Positions 43,540 through 52,450 of a stretch of DNA of 64,000 nt are shown here, piece by piece. The stretch comes from an uncultured Ferrovibrio sp. (lineage in GTDB: Bacteria > Pseudomonadota > Alphaproteobacteria > Ferrovibrionales > Ferrovibrionaceae). The notes under the pieces are model-generated. The model made no database searches and had not been told where the DNA came from. It saw only the letters and a list, made by a program, of their open reading frames with translations. The DNA is taken from contig NZ_CALGPC010000013.1 of the NCBI RefSeq assembly GCF_937960835.1, forward strand, positions 124,001 through 188,000, in the 5' to 3' direction. The stretch's first letter is position 1; each line of letters starts with the position of its first letter. Position numbers and translations under genes: made by a program.

Positions 43540-44552
43540 AGCTGCAAACGCGTGACGTCGAGGCTTTTGTCAAACGGCCAAGGCCGGATATCCGCGCAAT
43601 ATTGCTTTTCGGCAGCGATGCCGGGCTGATCCGCGAGCGCGCCAAGGCAATCGCGCAAAGCGTGGTTGCCGATTTAAGCGATCCTTTCCGCGTTGCCACG
43701 CTCACAGGCGCGCAATTGCAGGAGGACCCGGCGAAATTGGCCGATGAAGCCGCCGCCATCGCGCTGACCGGCGGCCGCCGCGTCGTCATGGTCTCTGGCG
43801 CCGGGGACCGCAATGCCAAGCTGTTCCAGAGTTTTCTTGATGAGCCTTCCGGCGATGCGCTGATCGTGGTCGAGGCCGGCGAACTCGCAGCGCGTTCATC
43901 CCTGCGCGGAGCTTTCGAGGATTCCAATGTCGCCGTCGCCATCGGCTGCTATGCCGATGATCAGCGCTCCCTGCACAGCCTGATCGAAGACATGGCGCGC
44001 GAAGCCGGCAAGAAGATCTCGCCCGAAGCCATGGCTTATCTGACCGACAATCTCGGCACCGACCGCATGGTCAGCCGCGGCGAGATCGCCAAGCTGCTGC
44101 TTTACAAGGGCGACGATCCCACGCCGGTCAGCCTGGAGGATTGCGAGGCGGTGGTCGGCGACAGCGGAACCTTGTTCCTCGACGATGTCGCTTTCGCTGC
44201 CTTTGGCGGTGATTTCTCGGCCCTGACCGACGCCTTGACCCGCTGCGAAAGCGCCGGCGAGTCGCCGGTAGCCATCCTGCGCGTGGCCCAGAAGCACGGC
44301 CAGAAGCTGCATCTCGCCGCGGCCCAGCGAGAAGCTGGCAACCGCGTCGATCCGCAGCGGCTGGGCGTGCATTGGACGCGCCGCGATGGCTTTGAACGGC
44401 AGGCGCGCCAATGGTCGAGCGACCGCCTGATGCGGGCGCTGGAAATCCTCACCGATGCGGAACTGATGGCCAAGAGCACCGGCATGCCGGCAGCAGCCGC
44501 CTGCGGCGACGCGCTGCTGCGCATCGCCCGGGCAGCACGCCTGCCACGCTAG
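43536..44552 (+). CDS. holA: DNA polymerase III delta subunit HolA
   Basis: 338 residues. N-terminus MKLQTRDVEAFVKRPRPDIR, then ILLFGSDAGLIRERAKAIAQ (the degenerate AAA+ start), RRVVMVSGAGDRNAKLF, and VAILRVAQKHGQKLHLAA in the C-terminal collar domain. The delta subunit opens the sliding clamp within the clamp loader. Co-translated with lptE through ATGA at 43536-43539. The stop codon overlaps the convergent WD40 gene's stop: CTAG at 44549-44552 serves both strands. Confidence 0.93.
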   Translation: MKLQTRDVEAFVKRPRPDIRAILLFGSDAGLIRERAKAIAQSVVADLSDPFRVATLTGAQLQEDPAKLADEAAAIALTGGRRVVMVSGAGDRNAKLFQSFLDEPSGDALIVVEAGELAARSSLRGAFEDSNVAVAIGCYADDQRSLHSLIEDMAREAGKKISPEAMAYLTDNLGTDRMVSRGEIAKLLLYKGDDPTPVSLEDCEAVVGDSGTLFLDDVAFAAFGGDFSALTDALTRCESAGESPVAILRVAQKHGQKLHLAAAQREAGNRVDPQRLGVHWTRRDGFERQARQWSSDRLMRALEILTDAELMAKSTGMPAAAACGDALLRIARAARLPR

Positions 44553-45583
44553 CTGCCTGCCTCGAAATCGAGGATGCCCGCAGCGCCTTCCTCGCCGCCG
44601 GCCAGCAGGTAGCGGCCATCCGCCGTCCAGTGCAGCGCCGTGATCGGTGCCGTTCCAACCCGCTCGAGATCGATGCTGGAATTATCGGCGATGCGCCCCA
44701 GCTTGAGCTGGCCATCGGCATGGCCCGACGCCACCAGGCCATGGCGCGGATGGAAGGCAACGGCCGTGACCAGTTCGCCCTGGCTGAGTTCTTCCGGCTT
44801 GCTGCCCATCGGGCCCTTGCCCTTGCAATCCCAGACCACCACCACCTCGGCGCCGCTGGTCGCCAGCCAGCGCCCGTCGCGCGACCAGCTGAAGCTTTTC
44901 GGCTTGGCCGGATAGCCGCTCATCCGCATATCGGCAGCGTCGGACAGCCGCCAGCCATGCATCTCATTCTCCTGGGTCGCGGTCATGATGAACTTGCCGT
45001 CCGGCGACCAGGTGACCGTGAGATGCGAGCTTTTCCAGTTCAGGCGCTTGGGCTGCTGCGCCTCGGCCTTCACCCACCACAGGCTGACGCCGCCATAATG
45101 CGACACCGCCAGACGCTTGCCTTTCGGATTGAAGGCAAGTCCGGAGACGGTGCTGGGATGATCCTCGAATATGGCGATTTGCTGCCCTGCGCTGCTGAGC
45201 AGACCGACGCGCTTGCCCGCGCTATAGGCGATCGCGCTGCCATTGTCGGCCACTACGACCTGCTCGATCCATTTGCGCGGCACGGCGGCCAGCTCACTTG
45301 CCTCGCCTTCGACGGTCGACAGGATGAGCCGCCCGTCATCGCCGCCGGAGATGAAGCTGCTGCCGTCCGGCCCCGCCGCCATGCAGAGCAGCGCGGCATC
45401 CGCATGCACGATCAGGCGCCGCGTGCTCGGCGCTTGCGGATCGTCGAAGGGACGCAGGGCAATGGAGCCATCGCCCAGGCCGAAACCGGCAACGCCGGCT
45501 TGCTCCGCCGCAGCGACGGCAACGACGCCGGACTTGAACTGCCAAAGATAAGCGCGAAAACCGATCTGAGTGGCTTCAGGCAC
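44549..45583 (-). CDS. WD40-repeat protein
   Basis: 344 residues from the GTG at 45583, which sits inside the 3' end of the GTPase gene (8-base overlap, GAGG ribosome site). The longer frame from 45694 lies entirely over the GTPase gene and is rejected. Six or seven WD-type blades: GPDGSSFISGGDDGRLILST, AFNPKGKRLAVSHYGGVSLW, TWSPDGKFIMTATQENEMHG, SWSRDGRWLATSGAEVVVVW, AFHPRHGLVASGHADGQLKL. No catalytic motif or signal peptide; presumably a cytoplasmic scaffold. The pairing with a COG0523 GTPase is common in alphaproteobacteria, suggesting it works with it. Function unknown. Confidence 0.87.
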   Translation of the reverse strand: MPEATQIGFRAYLWQFKSGVVAVAAAEQAGVAGFGLGDGSIALRPFDDPQAPSTRRLIVHADAALLCMAAGPDGSSFISGGDDGRLILSTVEGEASELAAVPRKWIEQVVVADNGSAIAYSAGKRVGLLSSAGQQIAIFEDHPSTVSGLAFNPKGKRLAVSHYGGVSLWWVKAEAQQPKRLNWKSSHLTVTWSPDGKFIMTATQENEMHGWRLSDAADMRMSGYPAKPKSFSWSRDGRWLATSGAEVVVVWDCKGKGPMGSKPEELSQGELVTAVAFHPRHGLVASGHADGQLKLGRIADNSSIDLERVGTAPITALHWTADGRYLLAGGEEGAAGILDFEAGS

Positions 45584-46679
45584 GGCAGGCCTCGAACCCT
45601 TTCTGCAGAGCCTCGGCATCCAGATCGCGGCCGATGAAGACGATGCGCGAGACGCGCTTCTCATCGCCGCGCCAGGGCCGCTGGAAATCGCCATCCTTGA
45701 TCATATGGACGGCCTGGAAGACGAAGCGCTTGTCGCTGCCCTTCAGATCCAGAATGCCCTTGCTGCGCAGGATGTCCTGCCCCTTGGTGGCCAGCAATTC
45801 GCTGATCCAGGCGTCGAATTTGCGCGCATCCAGCGGCGTATCGGCCGACAGGGAAACGCTGTGCACCGTGGTGTCGTGGATGTGATCGTGGCCGCAATGC
45901 TCGTCATGCACATGGCCGGGTTCGCCATGCGGCGGATTGTGGTGGTGATCGTGGTGATGATCATGATGATCGTGGCCGCAATGTTCGTCATGAACATGAC
46001 CCGGCTCGCCATGGGGCGGATTCGCCTTGAGGAAATCCGGCTCCAGATCGAGGATGCGGTTCAGATCGAAGGCGCCGCGGTCCAGCACCTTATCGAGCGG
46101 CACGTCGCAGCGGGTGGCACGATGGATCTGCGCAAAGCGGTTGACGGCGCGGATCCGCGCCTCCACCTCGGCCAGCTCTTCCGGCGTGACCAGATCGGTC
46201 TTGTTCAGGATGATGACATCGGCGAAGGCAATCTGCTCTTCGGCCTCGCGGCTGTCTTTTAAGCGCGCCGGCAAATGCCGGGCGTCGACCACGGTGACGA
46301 TGGAATCCAGCTTGGCGCGGCGGGCGACATCCTCGTCAACGAAGAAGGTCTGCGCCACCGGCCCGGGATCGGCCAGGCCGGTCGTCTCGACCACGATGGC
46401 GTCGAACCGGTCCTTGCGCTTCATCAGGCCGTCGATGATGCGGATCAGGTCGCCGCGCACCGTGCAGCAGATGCAGCCGTTATTCATCTCGAAGACTTCT
46501 TCGTCGGCATCCACCACCAGGTCGTTGTCGATGCCGATCTCGCCGAATTCGTTGATGATCACGGCGTATTTCTTGCCGTGCTGCTCGGTCAGGATGCGGT
46601 TCAGCAAGGTGGTCTTGCCGGCGCCGAGATACCCGGTCAGCACCGTGACCGGCGTCTGCGTCTCGAATGACTGCGACAT
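45576..46679 (-). CDS. COG0523/CobW-family metal-chaperone GTPase with duplicated His-rich loop
   Basis: 367 residues from the ATG at 46679 (MSQSFETQTPVTVLTGYLGA). G1 GYLGAGKTTLL, the metal-binding GCICCTV (CxCC) motif, ETTGLADPG (G3) and NKTD (G4), then a CobW C-terminal domain. Between them, at about 222-275, is a histidine-rich metal-binding loop in which PHGEPGHVHDEHCGHDH occurs twice 28 residues apart, flanked by DHHHDHHH. Known family roles are zinc allocation (ZigA, ZNG1-like) or cobalt/nitrile hydratase activation. The His load favours zinc. Followed immediately by the WD40 gene. An inverted repeat at 46708-46727 lies 29 bases upstream. Confidence 0.93.
   Translation of the reverse strand: MSQSFETQTPVTVLTGYLGAGKTTLLNRILTEQHGKKYAVIINEFGEIGIDNDLVVDADEEVFEMNNGCICCTVRGDLIRIIDGLMKRKDRFDAIVVETTGLADPGPVAQTFFVDEDVARRAKLDSIVTVVDARHLPARLKDSREAEEQIAFADVIILNKTDLVTPEELAEVEARIRAVNRFAQIHRATRCDVPLDKVLDRGAFDLNRILDLEPDFLKANPPHGEPGHVHDEHCGHDHHDHHHDHHHNPPHGEPGHVHDEHCGHDHIHDTTVHSVSLSADTPLDARKFDAWISELLATKGQDILRSKGILDLKGSDKRFVFQAVHMIKDGDFQRPWRGDEKRVSRIVFIGRDLDAEALQKGFEACRA
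45884..46022 (-). repeat. 55-base direct repeat within the GTPase gene, 84-base period
   Basis: Units at 45884-45938 and 45968-46022 are about 85-90% identical and code for the repeated Gly/His loop. The 29 bases between carry the second His run. In-frame tandem duplication of 28 codons. Confidence 0.85.
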
Positions 46680-46771
46680 TAGCGGATACTCCGAAGGGAT
46701 CGGCTGTGTTATGTGAGATGGCGTAACCATAGTGAGCCCAGGCCTCAAGTCCAGCCCCAAAGGTCGCCGTC

Positions 46772-47320
46772 ATGCCGTCCAGCGCCAGCTTGCTGAAAAT
46801 CGACCATCCTGCAGCCGCAACGGCCCGGATCTGCGTCTTCTCGCCGCTCGGCCCGCTCACCGTCACCGCCACCGAAGAAGCCATCGTTTCGCTGGATTGG
46901 GGTGGCAAGCCCGAGCAGAACCGGGCCGCCACGCCTTTGCTGGCGGAGGCCGCGCGCCAGCTTGCGGCCTATTTTGCCGACGGAAAAACGCGCTTCCATC
47001 TGCCCCTGGCGCCGAAGGGATCGGATTTCCAGCGTGCGGTATGGGAATTCATGCTGGCCATTCCGGCAGGCAAGACCCGCACCTATGGCGAGGCGGCTGC
47101 CGCCATCGGCGGCGCAGCGCGATCCGATGCCCGGGCGGTCGGCGCAGCCTGCGGCGCCAATCCGATTCCGGTGATCATCCCGTGCCACCGCATTCTCGCC
47201 GCAGGCGGAGAAGCGGGCGGATATTCGGGCATGGGCGGCCTTGAGACCAAGCGCTGGTTGCTGCGCCATGAAGGCGCCTTCGTGCCGCCCCTGCAGAACG
47301 ATCTTTTCGGCGCCGCGTAA
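46772..47320 (+). CDS. ogt: Methylated-DNA-protein cysteine S-methyltransferase
   Basis: 182 residues. The active-site PCHR lies at about 137-140 (VIIPCHRILAAGG) and the helix-turn-helix arginine finger in AVGAACGANP. The N-terminal domain is short and poorly conserved, as in Ogt. It repairs O6-methylguanine in one step by transferring the methyl group to Cys138. Divergent from the COG0523 GTPase gene; no ada-like regulator domain. Confidence 0.93.
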   Translation: MPSSASLLKIDHPAAATARICVFSPLGPLTVTATEEAIVSLDWGGKPEQNRAATPLLAEAARQLAAYFADGKTRFHLPLAPKGSDFQRAVWEFMLAIPAGKTRTYGEAAAAIGGAARSDARAVGAACGANPIPVIIPCHRILAAGGEAGGYSGMGGLETKRWLLRHEGAFVPPLQNDLFGAA

Positions 47321-47414
47321 TCGCCGCTACTTCCTTCCCGGTTACCGGTTGCTTGGCGGTTGATACCAGCTGCTTTCCGCCGCTAGAGTTTCCGCCTTCA
47401 AACAGGAGGAAACC

Positions 47415-48116
47415 ATGGCGAAGGAAATCACCATCCAGGCATCTGACGGCAGCGGCAGCTTCATGGCTTATCTGGCCGAGCCGACCAGCGGCAAAGGCGC
47501 CGGCATCCTGGTGATCCAGGAGATTTTCGGCGTCAACCAGGTGATGCGCGAGATCTGCGAGAACCTCGCCGCCCAGGGCTATTTTGCGCTTTGCCCCGAC
47601 CTTTTCTGGCGTCAGGAAGCGGGCGTCAACATCACCGACAAAAGCCAGGCCGAATGGGACAAGGCCTTCAAGCTGTTCAACGGCTTCGACCTCGACAAGG
47701 GCATCGACGATCTGAAGGCTTCGCTCGCCGTGCTGCGCAAGCTGCCCGGCTGCACCGGCAAGGCCGGCACGGTCGGCTACTGCCTGGGCGGCCGCCTGGC
47801 CTACCTGATGGCCTGCCGCAGCGATGTGGATGCGGCGGTCGGCTATTACGGCGTCGCGCTGACCGACCATCTGTCGGAGATCGGCAATATCCGCAAGCCG
47901 CTGATGATGCATATGGCGAACAAGGACAAGTTCGTGCCGAAGGAAGCCCAGGATCAGATCAGGACAGCCTTCCAGAAGCAGCCGCTGATCACGCTGCATG
48001 AATATCCTGACTGCGATCATGCCTTCGCCCGCGTCGGCGGCGAGCATTTCGACAAGAATGCGGCCGATCTCGCCAATCAGCGCACGGCCGAGTTCTTCGG
48101 AAAACACCTCGCTTAA
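47415..48116 (+). CDS. Dienelactone hydrolase family protein
   Basis: 233 residues, alpha/beta hydrolase with a cysteine nucleophile in GYCLGGRLAY (C123), an Asp after strand 7 (ANKDKFVPKE) and a His in CDHAFARVGG. This Cys-Asp-His triad and the N-terminal QEIFGVNQVMREICENLAAQ are typical of carboxymethylenebutenolidase-like proteins. Natural substrate unclear. Strong AGGAGG ribosome site. The first of three same-strand genes (hydrolase, quinone oxidoreductase, HugZ-like). Confidence 0.92.
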   Translation: MAKEITIQASDGSGSFMAYLAEPTSGKGAGILVIQEIFGVNQVMREICENLAAQGYFALCPDLFWRQEAGVNITDKSQAEWDKAFKLFNGFDLDKGIDDLKASLAVLRKLPGCTGKAGTVGYCLGGRLAYLMACRSDVDAAVGYYGVALTDHLSEIGNIRKPLMMHMANKDKFVPKEAQDQIRTAFQKQPLITLHEYPDCDHAFARVGGEHFDKNAADLANQRTAEFFGKHLA

Positions 48117-48166
48117 ACCTTCCCAGCAACAGCAAGTCTCTTAAAGACAACAAAAGGAGCGCGCAG

Positions 48167-49141
48167 ATGGCGCATGCAATCCGTATTCATCAGGTCGGCG
48201 GCCCAGAGGTCATGAAATGGGAAGCGGTCGAAGTGGGCGATCCCGGCCCCGGCCAGATCCGCATCAAGACCACGGCGGCCGGCCTCAATTACATCGACAC
48301 CTATCACCGCAGCGGCCTGTACAAGATGCCGCTGCCGCTCACGCTCGGCATGGAAGGCGCGGGCACGGTCACTGCCGTTGGCGCCGATGTCACCGATATC
48401 AAGGTCGGCGACCGCGTCGCCTATGCCTCGGCGCCGCTCGGCTCCTATTCGGAAGAGCGTCTGATGCAGGCCGATCGCTGCGTCGTGCTGCCGGATGGCA
48501 TCAGCGATCAGCAGGCAGCCGGCATGATGCTGAAAGGCATGACCACCGAATATCTCGTGCGGCGTACCTATGCGATCAAGCCCGGCGATACCGTGCTGTT
48601 CCACGCTGCCGCCGGCGGCGTCGGCCTGATCTTCGGCCAATGGGCGAAGGCGCTGGGCGCCACCGTGATCGGCACCGTCAGCTCGGAAGACAAGGCCAAG
48701 CTCGCGCGCGAGCATGGCTATGATCATGTGATCAACTACAAGACGGAAAACTTCGCCGAGCGGGTGAAGGAAATCACCAAGGGTGAAGGCGTGCCGGTGG
48801 TCTATGACGGCGTCGGCAAGGATACCTGGAACGGCTCGCTCGACTGCCTGCGGCCGCTTGGCCTGATGGTCAGCTTCGGCAATGCTTCCGGTCCGGTACC
48901 ACCCATCGAGCTCGCCACGCTGTCGGCCAAGGGCTCGCTGTTCGTCACCCGGCCCACGCTCGTGACCTACACCGCCAAGCGCGCAGATCTCGTGGGCTCT
49001 GCCAATGCGCTGTTCGACGTGGTCAAATCCGGCAAGGTGAAGATCGAGATCAAGCAGACCTACGCCTTGAAGGATGCCGCCAAGGCTCATGAGGACCTGG
49101 AGTCGCGCAAGACCACCGGCTCCACCCTGCTGCTGCCGTAA
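48167..49141 (+). CDS. qor: NADPH:quinone oxidoreductase (zinc-free MDR family)
   Basis: 324 residues. N-terminal GroES-like domain with GLNYIDTYHRSGLYKMPLPL and LGMEGAGTVTAVG, and the Rossmann domain with HAAAGGVGLIFGQWAKALGA. The cysteine ligands of zinc-dependent alcohol dehydrogenases are absent. Family members reduce quinones by one electron using NADPH. Ribosome site AAAAGGAG. Lies 50 bases after the hydrolase. Confidence 0.92.
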   Translation: MAHAIRIHQVGGPEVMKWEAVEVGDPGPGQIRIKTTAAGLNYIDTYHRSGLYKMPLPLTLGMEGAGTVTAVGADVTDIKVGDRVAYASAPLGSYSEERLMQADRCVVLPDGISDQQAAGMMLKGMTTEYLVRRTYAIKPGDTVLFHAAAGGVGLIFGQWAKALGATVIGTVSSEDKAKLAREHGYDHVINYKTENFAERVKEITKGEGVPVVYDGVGKDTWNGSLDCLRPLGLMVSFGNASGPVPPIELATLSAKGSLFVTRPTLVTYTAKRADLVGSANALFDVVKSGKVKIEIKQTYALKDAAKAHEDLESRKTTGSTLLLP

Positions 49142-49146
49142 GCACC

Positions 49147-49857
49147 ATGAGCAACCCGACGCCAGCCATGCAAGCCCGCGCTGTCGCCCGCGCCTGCCGC
49201 ACGGCGACACTGGCAACCAGCATGGCTGGCGATCCGGGACAGCCTTATGCGTCGCTCGTTCTGGTCGCCTTCGATCTCGATGCCACGCCGCTGCTGCTGG
49301 TTTCGACCCTGGCCGACCACACCAGGAATATCGCCGCCGACAACCGCGTCTCGCTGCTTTGCGACGGCACCTTAGGCCATGACGAGCCGCTGACCGGACC
49401 GCGCGTCAGTCTGCTCGGCCGCGCCGAAAAGACGGATGAGCCGCGCCATCGTGCCCGCTATCTCGCCCGGCATCCTTCCGCTGAGGGCTATGCCGGCTTC
49501 AAGGATTTCGCTTTCTACAAGATCATTGTCGAGCGGGCGCATATTGTCGCCGGCTTCGGCAGGATTCACTGGTTCGATGATTATCTGCTGCCGGCACCGC
49601 AGGCGCTGATCGATGCCGAAGCCGGCATCCTTGAGCATATGAATACCGATCACGCCGATGCCGTGCAGCTTTATGCCAACAGGCTTCTGGGCAAAAACGG
49701 CGATGGCTGGCGGCTTTGCGGCATCGATCCGGAAGGCTGCGACCTGATTTGCGGCCACGAGCTTGCCCGCCTGCCCTTCGATACGCTGGTCCAGGATGCC
49801 GAAAGCGCCCGGGCCGAACTGGTCCGGCTGGTGAAGCAGGCCCGCGCCGCTGGATAA
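49147..49857 (+). CDS. HugZ-like FMN-binding/PNPOx-fold protein with DUF2470 domain
   Basis: 236 residues. N-terminal split-barrel domain (TATLATSMAGDPGQPYASLV, LLLVSTLADHTRNIAADNRV, SLLGRAEK) and a C-terminal DUF2470 domain starting EAGILEHMNTDHADAVQLYA (~158). This two-domain architecture is that of HugZ/HutZ haem-degradation proteins, but many homologues bind FMN or have unknown substrates, so haem cleavage is only possible. Five bases after qor. Confidence 0.85.
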   Translation: MSNPTPAMQARAVARACRTATLATSMAGDPGQPYASLVLVAFDLDATPLLLVSTLADHTRNIAADNRVSLLCDGTLGHDEPLTGPRVSLLGRAEKTDEPRHRARYLARHPSAEGYAGFKDFAFYKIIVERAHIVAGFGRIHWFDDYLLPAPQALIDAEAGILEHMNTDHADAVQLYANRLLGKNGDGWRLCGIDPEGCDLICGHELARLPFDTLVQDAESARAELVRLVKQARAAG

Positions 49858-49889
49858 AAAAAGCCCGTCAGCATTGCTGCTGACGGGCT
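49856..49889 (-). terminator. Terminator of the met operon
   Basis: 12-base-pair stem (AGCCCGTCAGCA / TGCTGACGGGCT, 49862-49889) with a TTGC loop and seven T in the minus direction. The plus side has no T tail, so it mainly ends leftward transcription after metQ. Confidence 0.88.
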
Positions 49890-49927
49890 CGGCCGCTCGT
49901 TCCGGGGAGGACTTGATTGAACGGCAA

Positions 49928-50728
49928 TTACCAGGCGGTGACGATCGCCTTCTGATACTTCTGCTCGACGAAAGCCTTCACTTCCGGCGACTGATAGGCC
50001 TTCACCAGCTTGGCGAATTCCGGACGATCCTTCTCCGCCGTGCGCACGGCAATGATGTTCACGTACGGAGCCTTCGCGCCTTCGCTGGCAATCGCATCCT
50101 TGGTCGGCGACAGGCCGGCCGGGATCGCATAGTTGGTGTTGATCGCGGCGGCATCGAGTTCGGCCAGCGCGCGCGGCAGCTGCGCCGCATCGAGTTCCAC
50201 GATGCGGATCTTCTTCGGATTCTCGGCAACGTCGAGCGGCGAAGCCTTCAGGCCGGCGCCTTCGCGCAGCTTGATCAGACCGGCCGATTCCAGCACCAGC
50301 AGGCCGCGGGCGCCATTGGTCGGATCGTTCGGGATGCCGACGCGGGCGCCATTCGGCAGCTCGTCCAGCGACTTCACCTTCTTGGAATAAACGCCCATCG
50401 GGAAGTTCACGGTGTAGGCGATATTGGTCAGCTTGTAGCCACGGTCCTTGATCTGCGCTTCCAGATACGGCAGGTGCTGATAGGAATTCGCATCCAGGTC
50501 ACCGGCATTGAGCGCCGCATTCGGCTGCACGTAATCGCTGAACTCGACGATCTGGATCTTCAGGCCGTCCTTCTCGGCCACCTGCTTCACCACTTCCATG
50601 ATCTCGGCATGCGGGCCGGCGGTGACGCCGACCTTGATCGGCTTGTCCTGGGCCAGCGCAGCCGGCGAGGCAATGAGTGCAGCAAGTCCGAGGACGGCGA
50701 GACTGCGGCGGAAAAGCGAGAACGACAT
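49928..50728 (-). CDS. metQ: Methionine ABC transporter substrate-binding protein MetQ
   Basis: 266 residues. Signal peptide with AQA cleavage (ALIASPAALAQDKPIKVG) and no lipobox, so a soluble periplasmic protein rather than the usual lipoprotein. NlpA/MetQ signature: VGVTAGPHAEIMEVVKQVAE, LDANSYQHLPYLE and VGIPNDPTNGARGLLVL. Binds methionine for MetNI. Strong ribosome site AAGGAG. Last gene of the operon, 40 bases after metI. Confidence 0.93.
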   Translation of the reverse strand: MSFSLFRRSLAVLGLAALIASPAALAQDKPIKVGVTAGPHAEIMEVVKQVAEKDGLKIQIVEFSDYVQPNAALNAGDLDANSYQHLPYLEAQIKDRGYKLTNIAYTVNFPMGVYSKKVKSLDELPNGARVGIPNDPTNGARGLLVLESAGLIKLREGAGLKASPLDVAENPKKIRIVELDAAQLPRALAELDAAAINTNYAIPAGLSPTKDAIASEGAKAPYVNIIAVRTAEKDRPEFAKLVKAYQSPEVKAFVEQKYQKAIVTAW

Positions 50729-50768
50729 GGAATACTCCTTTTTATGGTCTGGAGAGGCTTAAACAAAC

Positions 50769-51422
50769 TCAACGATGGCTGAGACGGCGCACCAGGCGGT
50801 CGCCCAGCGACTGAACGCCCTGCACGAAGACAATCAGCACCAGCACGACGGCCAGCATCACTTCCGGCAGGAAGCGCTGATAGCCATAACGGATGCCGAT
50901 ATCGCCCAGGCCGCCGCCGCCCACGGCGCCGGCCATGGCCGAGTATCCGATCAGGCTGACGAGCGTGATGGTGAGGCCGGCGACGATGCCGGGCAAAGCT
51001 TCGGGCAGCAGCACCTTGGTGACGATCTGCAGCGGCGTCGCGCCCATCGCCTGGGCCGCTTCGATCAGGCCGGCAGGCACTTCCCGCAGGGCGGTTTCCA
51101 CCAGACGGGCGATGAAGGGGATCGCGGCGATCGTCAGCGGCACGATGGCCGCCGCGGTACCGATGGAGGTGCCGACCACCAGCCGCGTGAACGGGATGAT
51201 CGCCACCATCAGGATGATGAAGGGCGTCGAGCGCGTGGCATTGACGATGATGCCGAGCACGCGGTTGGCCACCAGATTCTGCAGGATGCCGCCGCGGTCG
51301 GTGAGGATCAGGATGACGCCCAGCGGAATGCCGAACAGGGCTGCCACCCCGCCGGAGATGCCGACCATCACCAGCGTTTCGATGAAACCGTCAACCAGCA
51401 GCTCGATCAAGGCTGTGGACAT
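50769..51422 (-). CDS. metI: Methionine ABC transporter permease MetI
   Basis: 217 residues, five or six transmembrane helices. BPD_transp_1 EAA loop present as AAQAMGATPLQIVTKVLLPE. Matches MetI across its length (LVMVGISGGVAALFGIPLGV near the start). The start at 51422 overlaps the metN 3' end by 32 bases and has a GGAGGA ribosome site 9 bases upstream, so translation is coupled. Confidence 0.95.
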   Translation of the reverse strand: MSTALIELLVDGFIETLVMVGISGGVAALFGIPLGVILILTDRGGILQNLVANRVLGIIVNATRSTPFIILMVAIIPFTRLVVGTSIGTAAAIVPLTIAAIPFIARLVETALREVPAGLIEAAQAMGATPLQIVTKVLLPEALPGIVAGLTITLVSLIGYSAMAGAVGGGGLGDIGIRYGYQRFLPEVMLAVVLVLIVFVQGVQSLGDRLVRRLSHR

Positions 51423-52449
51423 GGCCCAGTTCCTCCACGTGTAACTTGCGATTGGTAAGATAGGTTTTCGCAGCAGCGATCTTGGCCGCGTCGTCGGGTA
51501 CGCGCACGACCATCACGCCGAAGGGACGCCCCTGAATCTCATCGATCCGGCCATGCAGGATGTTGATGTCGAGATTGAGATTGCGGCTCAGCTCCGAGAT
51601 CACCGGATCGTCGGCATGACTGCCGGTGAACAGGATGCGCAGCAGCCGGCCGCCCTTGTCCGCCGTATCATTGTCGGCGATGCGCTTCTGCAAGGCCGGC
51701 GGCAGGTCGAAACCGATCAGATCGGACACAAAGCTGCGCGTCGTTAAATGCTGCGGCCGGGTGAAGACATCGAAGGTATCGCCCTGCTCGATCACCTTGC
51801 CATGCTCCATCACGGCAACACGGTCGGCGATTTCCTTCACCACCGCCATCTCATGGGTGATCAGCACGACGGTCAGCTTCAGGCGGTCACGGATATCCTT
51901 GATCAGGGCAAGAATCTGATCGGTGGTTTCCGGATCGAGCGCCGAAGTGGCTTCGTCGCAGAGCAGCACCTTGGGATCGGTGGCCAGCGCGCGGGCAATG
52001 CCGACGCGTTGCTTCTGGCCGCCCGAGAGCTGGGACGGATAGCGGCCTGCCTTGTCGGCGAGGCCAACCAGTTCCAGCAGCGGATCCACCTTGGCCTTGA
52101 TCGCCGCCCGGCCTTCGCCGCGCAGTTCCAGCGGCAATGCCACGTTGTCGAACACGGTACGTGAGGACAGCAGGTTGAAATGCTGGAAGATCATGCCGAT
52201 CTCGCGCCGCGCGATGCGCAGGGCGGCCGCATCCAGCGACATCAGATCGCGGCCATCAACGAGAACCTGGCCCTCGGTCGGACGCTCCAGCAGGTTGATG
52301 CAGCGGATCAGGGTCGACTTGCCGGCGCCGCTGCGGCCGATGACGCCGAAAATCTCGCCCGCTTCGATTTTCAGCGAAACGTTGCTCAGGGCTTCGACCG
52401 AGCCGGTCGCGCTCGCGAAGCGCTTGGTGACGTGACGGAGGTCGATCAT
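51391..52449 (-). CDS. metN: Methionine ABC transporter ATP-binding protein MetN
   Basis: 352 residues. Walker A GRSGAGKSTLIRCI, Q-loop MIFQHFNLLSSRTVFDNVAL, signature LSGGQKQRVGIARAL and Walker B VLLCDEATSAL, then a C-terminal NIL regulatory domain (from ~265; NLDINILHGRIDEIQGRPFG, IAAAKTYLTNRKLHVEELG) that binds methionine and causes trans-inhibition. Starts one base after the upstream small gene's stop, indicating a single transcript under the leader at 53000-53200. Confidence 0.95.
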   Translation of the reverse strand: MIDLRHVTKRFASATGSVEALSNVSLKIEAGEIFGVIGRSGAGKSTLIRCINLLERPTEGQVLVDGRDLMSLDAAALRIARREIGMIFQHFNLLSSRTVFDNVALPLELRGEGRAAIKAKVDPLLELVGLADKAGRYPSQLSGGQKQRVGIARALATDPKVLLCDEATSALDPETTDQILALIKDIRDRLKLTVVLITHEMAVVKEIADRVAVMEHGKVIEQGDTFDVFTRPQHLTTRSFVSDLIGFDLPPALQKRIADNDTADKGGRLLRILFTGSHADDPVISELSRNLNLDINILHGRIDEIQGRPFGVMVVRVPDDAAKIAAAKTYLTNRKLHVEELGHVHSLDRAAG

Positions 52450-52450
52450 G

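Noticed and set aside
44549..44552. Shared CTAG for the two convergent stop codons (holA and the WD40 gene)
   Set aside because: It is a neat overlap but common where convergent genes abut. No sign of special function.
46708..46727. Standard Zur box upstream of the COG0523 gene
   Set aside because: The arms are 8 bases apart and only partly match the known Zur palindrome, which has almost no spacer. Reported only as an unassigned dyad.
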